Shown: positions 45,119 to 53,180 of the stretch, in pieces
Layout: every line of letters starts with the position of its first letter
Position numbering within the stretch: position 1 is the first letter of the stretch
Source of the DNA: Candidatus Bathyarchaeota archaeon
GTDB taxonomy: Archaea; Thermoproteota; Bathyarchaeia; Bathyarchaeales; SOJC01
Direction: 5' to 3'
NCBI GenBank assembly: GCA_029882535.1
Contig: JAOUKM010000007.1
Location: 1-56,958 of the forward strand
Length of the DNA: 56,958 nt
Program-made: the position numbers and the translations under genes
Notes under the pieces: generated by a model
What the model was told of the DNA's origin: nothing
Database searches by the model: none
Seen by the model: the letters and a program-made list of their open reading frames with translations, nothing else

Positions 45119-45343
45119 TTACGGTGGTCTCATCTGTCTTTTTTTTCCAGTGTCATAAAACTTAATGATTTCATCGATAATTTCTACATGAGAAAGAAGC
45201 ATTCTTCGGCAACAATAACGCGTTACGCCGAGGTCATCTAAGACTTTGCCTGCATCTTCCCCTTCTTTTACTCGTCTAGCGAAGTCTTCCCATTTGTCGC
45301 CTATTACTTTGCCGCATGTGAAACAGCGAACAGGAACAATCAT
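45119..45343 (-). CDS. rpoN: DNA-directed RNA polymerase subunit N
   Basis: Zinc-binding RNA polymerase subunit homologous to eukaryotic Rpb10; 74 residues. The CFTCGK near residue 8 and [13 protein letters not shown] near residue 42 are the diagnostic atypical zinc motif. Subunit K, which often follows, is not found here. Confidence 0.97.
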   Translation of the reverse strand: MIVPVRCFTCGKVIGDKWEDFARRVKEGEDAGKVLDDLGVTRYCCRRMLLSHVEIIDEIIKFYDTGKKRQMRPP

Positions 45344-45362
45344 TTTTCAGTCCATCCTTTTT

Positions 45363-45776
45363 TTATCTGTAGCTTTTCTGGCGTTTAGCACGTGCACCTG
45401 GGCCTCCAAATTTTTTAGATTCCTTTCGTCGAGGGTCACCTGCAAGCATGGTTCTGTCATATTCGGTGAAGACCGACTGCAAATGTTTGCTTTTTGTCCA
45501 CTTTAATAGTCCTCTAGCCATCGCCATTCTCACAGCTTCTGCCTGTCCTATGAAACCACCACCAGAGACTTTTATGTTTATGTCCATCTGATTCCTGAGT
45601 TCATCACCAACTTGAAGAAGAGTTTCCGTAATTTTCAATCGAGCGATCTGCGGCTCAAAGATCTCTAGGGGAACATTGTTTATTCGAATTCTCCCTCTGC
45701 CTGCTCTTATTGTAGCTCTAGCTATAGCGGTTTTTCGTTTTCCACTAATTGTTACTATTTTCTTTGAACTTGGCAT
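45363..45776 (-). CDS. rps9: 30S ribosomal protein S9
   Basis: Small-subunit head protein, 137 residues. It has [48 protein letters not shown] and the terminal [14 protein letters not shown], whose C-terminus reaches the P-site tRNA. It starts 1 nt after the L13 stop. Confidence 0.97.
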   Translation of the reverse strand: MPSSKKIVTISGKRKTAIARATIRAGRGRIRINNVPLEIFEPQIARLKITETLLQVGDELRNQMDINIKVSGGGFIGQAEAVRMAMARGLLKWTKSKHLQSVFTEYDRTMLAGDPRRKESKKFGGPGARAKRQKSYR

Positions 45777-45777
45777 T

Positions 45778-46224
45778 TTACTCGCCTACCGGGATCCACC
45801 CAATTTCTTCAACCAGCTTGCCCACAGTAATGTAGGGGCATTTTAGCTTCTCAGCTCTTGCCTCCGATATTATTTCCAACTGATGGTCTTTAAACTCTTT
45901 AGGCACCCCGATGAAAACACGTAGCCTTTTATATGCTTCTATACCTTTTGGCTTTTTTCGAGGTAGCATTCCTCGAATTGCTCGTTTCACAAATCGGTCA
46001 GGACGTTTAGGAAAATATGGACCTTTTCGAGGATGCCCAATTTCCAACTTCTGTTTCGTCTCTTTTACTCTACTGAGTCTTTTCCCAGATATGACTGCTT
46101 TTTCCGCGTTTAGTATTATGACGCTTTCACCTTGAAGAAGGCGTTTTGCAACTACAGTTGCCATTCGGCCCAATATCAAATTGTCCGCGTCAACAATTGT
46201 TACCAGTTTGCTTTGAGGTTTCAT
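45778..46224 (-). CDS. rpl13: 50S ribosomal protein L13
   Basis: Large-subunit assembly protein, 148 residues. [23 protein letters not shown] and [29 protein letters not shown] are family signatures. It lies 5 bp after L18e and 1 nt before S9, in conserved order. Confidence 0.97.
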   Translation of the reverse strand: MKPQSKLVTIVDADNLILGRMATVVAKRLLQGESVIILNAEKAVISGKRLSRVKETKQKLEIGHPRKGPYFPKRPDRFVKRAIRGMLPRKKPKGIEAYKRLRVFIGVPKEFKDHQLEIISEARAEKLKCPYITVGKLVEEIGWIPVGE

Positions 46225-46229
46225 ATTTT

Positions 46230-46592
46230 TTACCCAACAATTCTTACGTTCGAGCCCTTAGGATTTTTCTTCACCAATTCGGGAAACGTCAAACACTTTC
46301 CCTTTGCCTTTTTTATTTTTTCTCTAGCTGTAGCTGAAAATGCGAAAGCGGCAACTGTTATAGGATGAGAAAGAGTTCCAGCTCCAAGAACTTTGCCAGC
46401 TACCGCCACTACTTGGCCTTTCTTGGTGTGCCGATTTATGCGGCTCAAATTCACGGACACGCGTCTGCTTCTTGTCTTGGACACAGCATTGGCTATGCTG
46501 TTCCATATTCGTGCATCATTTTCTTTCGCTGCTTTCTTCAAAAAGCGAATGAGACTTAGTTGTTGTGGGTTGTCAGGCTGTCCTTTTTTCAT
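46230..46592 (-). CDS. rpl18e: 50S ribosomal protein L18e
   Basis: Archaeal/eukaryotic large-subunit protein related to L15, 120 residues. RIWNSIANAVSKTRSRRVSVNLSRI and VVAVAGKVLGAGTLSHPITVAAF identify it. Its start overlaps the end of RpoD by 20 bp. Confidence 0.96.
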   Translation of the reverse strand: MKKGQPDNPQQLSLIRFLKKAAKENDARIWNSIANAVSKTRSRRVSVNLSRINRHTKKGQVVAVAGKVLGAGTLSHPITVAAFAFSATAREKIKKAKGKCLTFPELVKKNPKGSNVRIVG

Positions 46593-47403
46593 CTTTCTTC
46601 ACTGTTAATTGGTTTAAAAAATCCTTCAATTTTCCTTCCAGAATATTAAATGCTTCTCGCAGGGTTCTTTCCGTCGAAAGGGCGCCTGTTGATTCGATGC
46701 CGAAAACAAAGGAGGTTTCGTCCCAAGTTACTTCTATTGCTTTAGGTTTTTTTGGGCAAGCATCTACACAGTCCTGACATATAGTGCAGTTTTCAATGTT
46801 TCGAATCTCAATCTTGTTTCCTGCTTTTATAAGGATATTTTTTGGACAAACCTTTATGCAGTCACTACACAAGTTGCAAAGTTTAGTGTCTATTGTAATG
46901 ATTGGCACATACTTGTAAGCACACATAGAAACGGGCTGCCATCTCGCATGATCTTTACCTTTTCCCAACCGCGCGTAGGCTTCTAGTCTTATTTTTTGTC
47001 CTGGCGCTAACTTGGCTATGGGAATTTTGTTGCTCACGGGAACTATAGATGGATTTTCTGACTTGAAGTCACCGGAATACACGTTTATGATATGGTCTTC
47101 TGCTTCTGCTTCCAGCACTAAGGACGCGCGGCAGAGGTTGCATCCAAACTCGCTTTTGCATGTACAGTTTTCAGGCAAGTTGTAGGTGTCTAAATCTGTT
47201 TTCAATGGGATTAGTCCAATTCGGTGGGCTAGAAATTCGTCTTGAAGTGGGGAGGAGTTTTCGATGATAACTACGTCGTCCATGGCCATGGTAGGTACTT
47301 CGGAGAGTATTATTCTTCGCAACGTGTTCATGAAAGCCGTGTTAGTTCCTTCAATAAGCAAACGCAAAGAAACGTCGTTCTTCTCTAAGATTTGAATTTT
47401 CAC
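46573..47403 (-). CDS. rpoD: DNA-directed RNA polymerase subunit D
   Basis: Alpha-like RNA polymerase assembly subunit, 276 residues. The dimerisation domain has ANTAFMNTLRRIILSEVPTMAMDDV-like TNTAFMNTLRRIILSEVP. The insert domain holds CTCKSEFGCNLC and two ferredoxin-type groups, CNLCSDCIKVCP and CTICQDCVDACP, each with four cysteines, so this subunit can bind two [4Fe-4S] clusters. It ends in the usual SFVFGIESTGAL. Confidence 0.97.
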   Translation of the reverse strand: MKIQILEKNDVSLRLLIEGTNTAFMNTLRRIILSEVPTMAMDDVVIIENSSPLQDEFLAHRIGLIPLKTDLDTYNLPENCTCKSEFGCNLCRASLVLEAEAEDHIINVYSGDFKSENPSIVPVSNKIPIAKLAPGQKIRLEAYARLGKGKDHARWQPVSMCAYKYVPIITIDTKLCNLCSDCIKVCPKNILIKAGNKIEIRNIENCTICQDCVDACPKKPKAIEVTWDETSFVFGIESTGALSTERTLREAFNILEGKLKDFLNQLTVKKDEKRTA

Positions 47404-47466
47404 GAGTTTTACGTTCCTTCCATAGCCATATTAGCCAACATTTTTAACACTGCAAAACACACGGTA

Positions 47467-47862
47467 TTACACTCTTCGACCTCTTCGACCACCTTTTCTT
47501 CGAGTGCCGTCGTGAGGAATGGGCGTAACTTCTTCAATGCGACCTATGCGGAACCCAGCTCTTGCTAAAGCTCTTATTGCTGCTTGTGCTCCTGGGCCTG
47601 GGGTTCTGGCGCTTGAGCCGCCAGGTGCTCTTACTTTTATGTGTATGGCTGTTATGCCTTTTTCTTTTGCAGTTGAAGCGGCTGCACTTGCAGCGCGCAT
47701 GGCGGCGTATGGTGAAGATTCTAGGCGATCTGCTTTTACGAACATGCCGCCACTGGTTCTTGAAATTGTTTCTGCTCCTGAGATGTCTGTTACGTGTATG
47801 ATAGTGTTGTTGTATGAGCTGTAGATGTGAACGACGCCCCATTTTTCGGTTTTCTTACTCAT
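47467..47862 (-). CDS. rps11: 30S ribosomal protein S11
   Basis: Platform protein of the small subunit, 131 residues. [24 protein letters not shown], the [28 protein letters not shown] core and the basic end [15 protein letters not shown] are diagnostic. It is between S4 and RpoD. Confidence 0.97.
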   Translation of the reverse strand: MSKKTEKWGVVHIYSSYNNTIIHVTDISGAETISRTSGGMFVKADRLESSPYAAMRAASAAASTAKEKGITAIHIKVRAPGGSSARTPGPGAQAAIRALARAGFRIGRIEEVTPIPHDGTRRKGGRRGRRV

Positions 47863-47887
47863 GCTGCAGTCTGCTCCTCTTTATCGT

Positions 47888-48433
47888 CTATTTTTTGGTT
47901 TCGGTTTGAGGCGTACTGACTAGATTTTGACGCAATGGATGATTTGGGTTTTCTATAGTACTGGTGGGTGCATAAGTGATGTGAGCTTCTTCATCTCTTA
48001 GCACTAAGTAGCTTGGTGACGTTACTTTTTTTCCGTCAATAGCTATGTGACCGTGTGTTATAAGCTGACGAGCTTGATATACTGATTTGGTTAAGCCGTT
48101 CTGAAAAACAAGAGATTGTAGTCTTCTTTCAAGAATGTCTTCGATTGCTAGATCTAGCACATCGTCTAGGGCGGCAGTTTCTGGAAGTATTCCAAGTCTA
48201 TCCAGTCTGTTGAGAAGTTGTTCCTTCAATTTTTGTCCTTCTTTCTCAGGCATGCCTAATATGGAACGTGCTATGCCTCGGAACTTTGATAGCGCTGTCT
48301 TGTGGCGCCACAATTCCCTTTTGTTTCGCAGTCCATACTGACCAAGCAGCTTAAGTTCTGCCTGCAATATGTCAATTCGCCATGGAAACCTAGGAGTTTC
48401 ATATTTCTTTCGCTGCTTTTTTGGATCACCCAT
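47888..48433 (-). CDS. rps4: 30S ribosomal protein S4
   Basis: 16S-binding assembly protein of archaeal type, 181 residues. MGDPKKQRKKYETPRFPW begins it, and the S4 RNA-binding domain ERRLQSLVFQNGLTKSVYQARQLITHGHIAIDGKKVTSPSYLV follows. The start shares one base with the S13 stop (TAATG-type junction). Confidence 0.97.
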   Translation of the reverse strand: MGDPKKQRKKYETPRFPWRIDILQAELKLLGQYGLRNKRELWRHKTALSKFRGIARSILGMPEKEGQKLKEQLLNRLDRLGILPETAALDDVLDLAIEDILERRLQSLVFQNGLTKSVYQARQLITHGHIAIDGKKVTSPSYLVLRDEEAHITYAPTSTIENPNHPLRQNLVSTPQTETKK

Positions 48434-48900
48434 TACCTCTTAGCCCCCATAGGCCTCTGTTTCTTTTTGACGCCTATAGCCTTTCCTTTCCTTCCAGTGG
48501 TTTTAGTCCGCTGACCACGCACTTTAAGCCCGTAGGAGTGGCGGTAGCCTTTCCACGATTTTGTGGCTTTTAGAAGATTTATATCTGTTTTTGTTTGAAG
48601 AACAAGGTCGGAGCCCGTGAGATGTAAATTTTTTCCAGTTTCTAAGTCTTTTTGGCGGTTAAAAAGCCATTCTGGCAAATCGTACTTAGTTGGATTTTCT
48701 ATTATATCTTCTAGTTTTTCTAGGTCTTGGTCTGAGAGAAATCCGAGGCGGATTTCTGGGTTTATTTCGCCTTTTTTTACTATGGTGTTTGCCATGCTGA
48801 TTCCTATTCCTTTTATTTTGGAGATGGCTCGGGCTACTTTTAGGGTGCCATCTAGGTCTGTTTCTACTATTCGGGTGATGTGGCGGAATTCTTTTGACAT
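48433..48900 (-). CDS. rps13: 30S ribosomal protein S13
   Basis: Head protein contacting tRNA and the B1 bridges, 155 residues. It has FRHITRIVETDLDGTLKVARAISKIKGIG, a helix-two-turn-helix, and the KSWKGYRHSYGLKVRGQRTKTTGRKGK basic tail. First gene of the long minus-strand block; a strong TATA box lies at 48948-48957. Confidence 0.97.
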   Translation of the reverse strand: MSKEFRHITRIVETDLDGTLKVARAISKIKGIGISMANTIVKKGEINPEIRLGFLSDQDLEKLEDIIENPTKYDLPEWLFNRQKDLETGKNLHLTGSDLVLQTKTDINLLKATKSWKGYRHSYGLKVRGQRTKTTGRKGKAIGVKKKQRPMGAKR

Positions 48901-48947
48901 TTTAAGTCTCCAGCGTTTTGAAGCTAACTACCGAAAGTGATACGCAA

Positions 48948-48957
48948 TTTATATAAA
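48948..48957 (-). promoter_or_regulatory. TATA box for the S13-to-GluRS block
   Basis: TTTATATAAA is a symmetrical box A about 50 bp before the S13 ATG, placing transcription start near 48925. It is the only strong promoter seen for the 12-kb block, though internal promoters may exist. Confidence 0.65.
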
Positions 48958-49007
48958 CTTTCCTTAGGTTAAACCCCCAACTCAACATATTTATGTAAGG
49001 CGGTGCC

Positions 49008-49337
49008 ATGGCGTGCCCCGTTACTTATTTCCTATGGGAGCTTCAGAACAAAATGTTGGTAAGTGTCAACTGGGAGGATCCAGCGCTCAGACGGTGGCTA
49101 GGCACCATGGCAAGGGAGGGAACCAGATACATTTACCGAACAGCCTTCAAAGCCTATGCACAGTTCACAGACATGTCTGCCTCAGCATTGATCGATGAGG
49201 CTTTGGCAGACATCAAGAGAGATCTTAGAGAGAAACAAGATGTTGTTTTGACGCGTTTAGTGTATTTCTATTATTGGCTCAAGGAGGCGTATCCATGGAA
49301 GAGCAGGAGAAGAGGAAAGTTTTATATGGATGGATAA
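49008..49337 (+). pseudogene. Truncated tyrosine-integrase-like protein (N-terminal core-binding domain only)
   Basis: This 109-residue protein (start possibly at MLVSVNWEDPALRRWLGTM, residue 16) resembles the N-terminal SAM-like DNA-binding domain of archaeal tyrosine recombinases (YIYRTAFKAYAQFTDMSASA, DIKRDLREKQDVVLTRLVYF). It ends at SRRRGKFYMDG without the catalytic R-H-R-Y domain. It is therefore a remnant of an integrated element or a solitary DNA-binding piece. Two tRNA fragments that look like attachment sites lie 6-7 kb away. Confidence 0.6.
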
Positions 49338-49352
49338 TCCAACCAATCTTCC

Positions 49353-49928
49353 ATGAAATCACTAACAACTCGCCGCCTTGCACTACTCACCATACTATCC
49401 ACCCTATGCATAAGTATTCAACTAATGCCCCGCCCCCCAAATGTCGAATTCACTTCTTTGCTTGTCTTTATCGTCGGTGTTTTTTTCGGCACATTTATAG
49501 GTAGTGCACTAGGCACCACTGTGATGTTCATAAACGGATTTTTATCTCCTTGGGGATTTGCCGGGCTGATGTTGCCTTTCCAGATAACTGGAATGATTAT
49601 CATAGGCATTGTAGGTGGACTTTATGGACGGACAAAGAAAGGCACGTACACTCTAAGTTCGTGCGGTGAGACGGCAGCTTTAGGTGCTTTCCTTACGCTT
49701 GTTTATGACGTAATTACAAATTTTGGCGTTGCCGTATCTAATATTGTGCTTGGAATGCCAATATTACCGGCGTTTATAAGTGCAATTGTTTTCGGGGCTC
49801 CTTTTTCGTTAATCCATGTTGTATCAAACTTCCTTGTCTTTTCACTAGCTTTCTTTCCGCTAACAAAAGCTTTACAGAAATTCTTCGGAGGTGAAAACAT
49901 TTGGAAAAAAGCTTCTTTACCTATGTAA
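49353..49928 (+). CDS. ECF transporter substrate-binding S-component-like membrane protein
   Basis: This 191-residue protein with about six membrane helices starts RRLALLTILSTLCISIQL, typical for energy-coupling-factor S-components. A Gly/Thr-rich helix (VGVFFGTFIGSALGTTVMFING) and GETAALGAFLTLVYDVITNFGV also fit. S-components bind vitamins and dock to a shared EcfT/EcfA module, which is not in this window. It overlaps the DUF4430 gene by 28 bp, so both are surely translated together. The partner suggests a corrinoid as substrate. Confidence 0.75.
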   Translation: MKSLTTRRLALLTILSTLCISIQLMPRPPNVEFTSLLVFIVGVFFGTFIGSALGTTVMFINGFLSPWGFAGLMLPFQITGMIIIGIVGGLYGRTKKGTYTLSSCGETAALGAFLTLVYDVITNFGVAVSNIVLGMPILPAFISAIVFGAPFSLIHVVSNFLVFSLAFFPLTKALQKFFGGENIWKKASLPM

Positions 49929-50536
49929 TTCTCGGCGTGGTCGTCTGGGCAGTTTTGGGAACCGTCGTCGCTGGCTATTATTTCGTCCAATATCACACAT
50001 ATCAAAATGAATATAACAATCTAATTAATCAGATTGCTGCATACAACAGTGTAGTCGACAATCTAGCCAGCCAGTTTACTTCTTCATACAACGATTTAGC
50101 CGATCAACTCGATGCGTACAACAACCTAACCAACAATCTAGCTGATCAACTTGACGCTTATATTAGAGATATTTCAACCGTGTTGGAAGGTATCTCTCTT
50201 AAAGCTAACGTTCTTCTAAGCTATGGTAACGAAACGAAAGTTTGGCATAACAACACTGTGCTTCCGTTAGGCTCAACCGCATTCACAGCCATATACTCAA
50301 TAGCAGATAACATAAACTATACAGACTATGGAGGAGAGCTTGGAATACTAGTGACATCAATAAATGGTGTAGCCAACAATTCTACGCATGGATGGTTCTA
50401 CTGGTACTGGGACTCTGGAAGCTTAGAATGGATACTTCCAAATTACTCATGTGCAAAACACATACTTCACAGAGGAGACACGATCGCCTTTACTTATGCT
50501 AGCTATATGGAATGGCCGCCACAACCACCTACCTAG
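49901..50536 (+). CDS. Membrane-anchored coiled-coil protein with DUF4430 (transcobalamin-like) domain
   Basis: This 211-residue protein starts at TTG with a strong GGAGGTG ribosome site 7 nt upstream inside the preceding gene. Residues about 8-30 form one membrane anchor. Residues about 33-95 form a coiled-coil stalk with a repeat (DLADQLDAYNNLTNNLADQLDAY). The C-terminal domain (about 105-205; GILVTSINGVANNSTHGWFY, RGDTIAFTYASY) matches DUF4430, known from the cobalamin-binding end of transcobalamin-like proteins. It looks like an external capture protein for the ECF S-component. Confidence 0.75.
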   Translation: MEKSFFTYVILGVVVWAVLGTVVAGYYFVQYHTYQNEYNNLINQIAAYNSVVDNLASQFTSSYNDLADQLDAYNNLTNNLADQLDAYIRDISTVLEGISLKANVLLSYGNETKVWHNNTVLPLGSTAFTAIYSIADNINYTDYGGELGILVTSINGVANNSTHGWFYWYWDSGSLEWILPNYSCAKHILHRGDTIAFTYASYMEWPPQPPT

Positions 50537-51125
50537 ACTGGTGTGTGGCTGTTTTAACGGCGTTGTAGCCTAGTTTAAAAGCCTTCAGGTTTATGTCTAG
50601 ATATTTGGCTGGCACCAATTCATGCAATGCCCCTTTCAAAGCCTCAACGTTCATCGGTAGTTTCTCAGTAACTGCCAACGCTCCTATCATCACCACATTC
50701 TGAGTTATTAGGGCACCTACCTGTTCCGCCAAAGTTACAGCGTCAATTAAAATGATGTTTTCCGTAAAGCCTCTGATTTGTTCAAGAACTTCTCCGACCT
50801 TTGGATATTCAGCTCCGCTAATTTTGAAAGGATTAGTATTCACAAGAACTATTGTTTTTTGTGAGGCAAATTTGATGTTTCGAAGAGCCTCCATGGGTTC
50901 GAAGCCAACGATTACGTCTGCTGTACCTTCTAAAACAGTAGGTGCAAGTGCCTTTTCGCCGATCCGTACATGAGAAACCACAGCTCCACCTCGTTGAGCC
51001 ATGCCATGAAGCTCACTTACACGCACATTGCAGCCTTTTTTGACTGCAGCAGTTCCTAAAATTTCTGCTGCCAAAAGTATGCCTTGTCCACCAACACCAG
51101 CTAAAATGATATTGAATTCTTCCAA
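50529..51125 (-). CDS. iorB: Indolepyruvate:ferredoxin oxidoreductase beta subunit
   Basis: Gamma-type (transferring) subunit of the 2-oxoacid oxidoreductase that oxidises arylpyruvates to aryl-acetyl-CoA. It is 198 residues, with NIILAGVGGQGILLAAEILGTAA at the start, REV-like SELHGMAQRGGAVVSHVRIG and EPMEALRN. It follows iorA after 14 bp. Its end overlaps the convergent DUF4430 gene by 8 bp. Confidence 0.94.
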   Translation of the reverse strand: MEEFNIILAGVGGQGILLAAEILGTAAVKKGCNVRVSELHGMAQRGGAVVSHVRIGEKALAPTVLEGTADVIVGFEPMEALRNIKFASQKTIVLVNTNPFKISGAEYPKVGEVLEQIRGFTENIILIDAVTLAEQVGALITQNVVMIGALAVTEKLPMNVEALKGALHELVPAKYLDINLKAFKLGYNAVKTATHQSR

Positions 51126-51139
51126 AGTATAGCCCTCCT

Positions 51140-53023
51140 CTAATGTGCTTCCATGCTTTCTATAGCGTCATAAGGGCAGACTGAAGCGCACAATCCACAT
51201 GCTACGCAAAGGAATTCGTTAATACTAGCTCTTTCTTCTTCAACGGTTAAGGCTGGACAACCTAACAGCTTAATGCAAGCCATGCAATTTGTGCATTTCT
51301 CGGTAATCTTGCAAACCATGATTTCTGCACTTTTGCGTCTTCTTTCTCTAGCTACCATTAAGGCGCATGGCGCTCGAAAAACTATGACTGAAGGCCCGGG
51401 ATATTGCAGAGCCTCCTTTAAAGTTGCTTCGGATTCTTTAATTTTGAAGGGGTCAACCACTTTTACATTTTTTACACCGCACCCTTCAGCAACCTTTTCA
51501 ATACGTATTTTCTCTGTTGGGCTACGCATACCAGTTATACCAGTTCCTGGATGTGGTTGATGTCCAGTCATCGCTGTTGACAGGTTATCTAAAATAACTA
51601 CAACAATCTTGTGATTGTTATAAACAGCATTAATAAGTCCTGGGATTCCCGCATGGAAAAATGTAGAGTCTCCAATTATCGCGATGGTTTTTGCGTTTGT
51701 TACCCTACGTATTCCTTGGGCAGTGCCTATGCTGGCGCCCATGCATATCATTATGTCTCCAATATTTGAGGGTGGAGCAATTCCTAAAGCATAACAACCT
51801 ATGTCGGTTGTATAGATTGCTTCTTCTCCTGCAGCTTTTTTTATTACGTAGAAGGATGCTCTATGCGGACATCCAGCACACAATATTGGCGGTCTTAGTG
51901 GCAAATCTCTGGCAACTTCAGTGTATCTTTCATCAATTTTGTTAAAGTTTATTGGCGATTTTCTGCCAGTTATCTTGGCTAAACCTGTTGTGACAGTGCG
52001 TATTGAAAACTCGCCTTCCCTTGGAAAATATATCCTATTCATTTTTCCAAATATTTCGACCTTCGGCGCACAGTCCTTGGCTATAGCCTTGATCTGCATT
52101 TCCAAGTAAGGTTCAAGCTCTTCAACGACAATTATTTTTTCATGCTTTTTCAGAAATTCTCCAATCACTTTTTCTGGAAGCGGATGTATCATGCCAAGCT
52201 TTAGGACGCTAACATCTATGCCTAACAAATCTGCCGCTTCAACTGTGTAGTTATAAGCTGAGCTTGAAGAAATTATGCCGAATTTTCTATCTCTCCCTTC
52301 AAGTACAACTCTGTTGTAGAGAGACATATTACTGATTCCTTTAGCCATTCCCAGCGTTTTCAAAAGTACTCCGTGTTTGGGTCTGGAATTGGCTGGAACC
52401 ATTACTAAACGTTTTACATCTTTAATGAATTTTCCCTTTAAGTTAGGTTTCGTAAGTCTGCCATATACTACAGATCCACGCGTGTGGCTTGTGCGAGTTG
52501 TGGTTCTTAACAGTACTGGTAATTCTAGTTTTTCAGAGATTTCAATTGCTGAAATTGTCATGTCTTTTGCTTCCTGAGGGTTGGACGGTTCTAGGCATGG
52601 CAGATTTGAAAATAGTGCATAGAAGCGGTTATCTTGTTCGTTTTGAGAACTATAGCATTCTGGGTCATCGGCAGTAACTATAACAAAGCCACCCCTTACA
52701 CCAGCATAAGCCAAGGTCATAACTAGATCCGAAGCCACATTTAGCCCAACGTGCTTCATAGCGGTAAGGGCTCTGACTCCACAGTTTGCCGCGCCAGCAG
52801 CAACCTCCACCGCAACGATTTCATTGGTGGAATATTCCATATACAAGCCGGCTTGAGCAGCAATTGCTGAGATAGAGTCACCTATCTCAGATGCTGGTGT
52901 GCCTGGATATGTCGTGACAATGCCTATGCCCGCTTCTAAAATCCCTCTAGCAATGGCCTCGTTACCAAGCAAAAGCACATGTTTTCCAGGGCTGTCTTCT
53001 AACAGCACACTCAGATCAACCAA
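51140..53023 (-). CDS. iorA: Indolepyruvate:ferredoxin oxidoreductase alpha subunit
   Basis: Thiamine-diphosphate subunit, about 627 residues. It has an N-terminal pyrimidine-binding domain (YPGTPASEIGDSI, YSTNEIVAVEVAAGAA), the TPP site GDSTFFHAGIPGLINAVYNN and two C-terminal ferredoxin groups, CTNCMACIKLLGCP and CVACGLCASVCP. The frame is open to an ATG at 53053, but the TTG at 53023 has AGAGGAG 7 nt upstream and gives a family-like start. It works with IorB, feeding electrons to ferredoxin during breakdown of aromatic amino acids. Confidence 0.94.
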   Translation of the reverse strand: MVDLSVLLEDSPGKHVLLLGNEAIARGILEAGIGIVTTYPGTPASEIGDSISAIAAQAGLYMEYSTNEIVAVEVAAGAANCGVRALTAMKHVGLNVASDLVMTLAYAGVRGGFVIVTADDPECYSSQNEQDNRFYALFSNLPCLEPSNPQEAKDMTISAIEISEKLELPVLLRTTTRTSHTRGSVVYGRLTKPNLKGKFIKDVKRLVMVPANSRPKHGVLLKTLGMAKGISNMSLYNRVVLEGRDRKFGIISSSSAYNYTVEAADLLGIDVSVLKLGMIHPLPEKVIGEFLKKHEKIIVVEELEPYLEMQIKAIAKDCAPKVEIFGKMNRIYFPREGEFSIRTVTTGLAKITGRKSPINFNKIDERYTEVARDLPLRPPILCAGCPHRASFYVIKKAAGEEAIYTTDIGCYALGIAPPSNIGDIMICMGASIGTAQGIRRVTNAKTIAIIGDSTFFHAGIPGLINAVYNNHKIVVVILDNLSTAMTGHQPHPGTGITGMRSPTEKIRIEKVAEGCGVKNVKVVDPFKIKESEATLKEALQYPGPSVIVFRAPCALMVARERRRKSAEIMVCKITEKCTNCMACIKLLGCPALTVEEERASINEFLCVACGLCASVCPYDAIESMEAH

Positions 53024-53180
53024 GAAACTTCTCCTCTGCTTTATAGAAAGCATTCATAGTCTTATCGCTTCACTTATAACTTTCTCTAAGAAGCCTAGAC
53101 AAAGTTAAATGAAGAAAGTCACGACCGAAAGAGATATTAAAACAGATATAGATAACAGCGGAACCAACGAGGTTTGAAAA

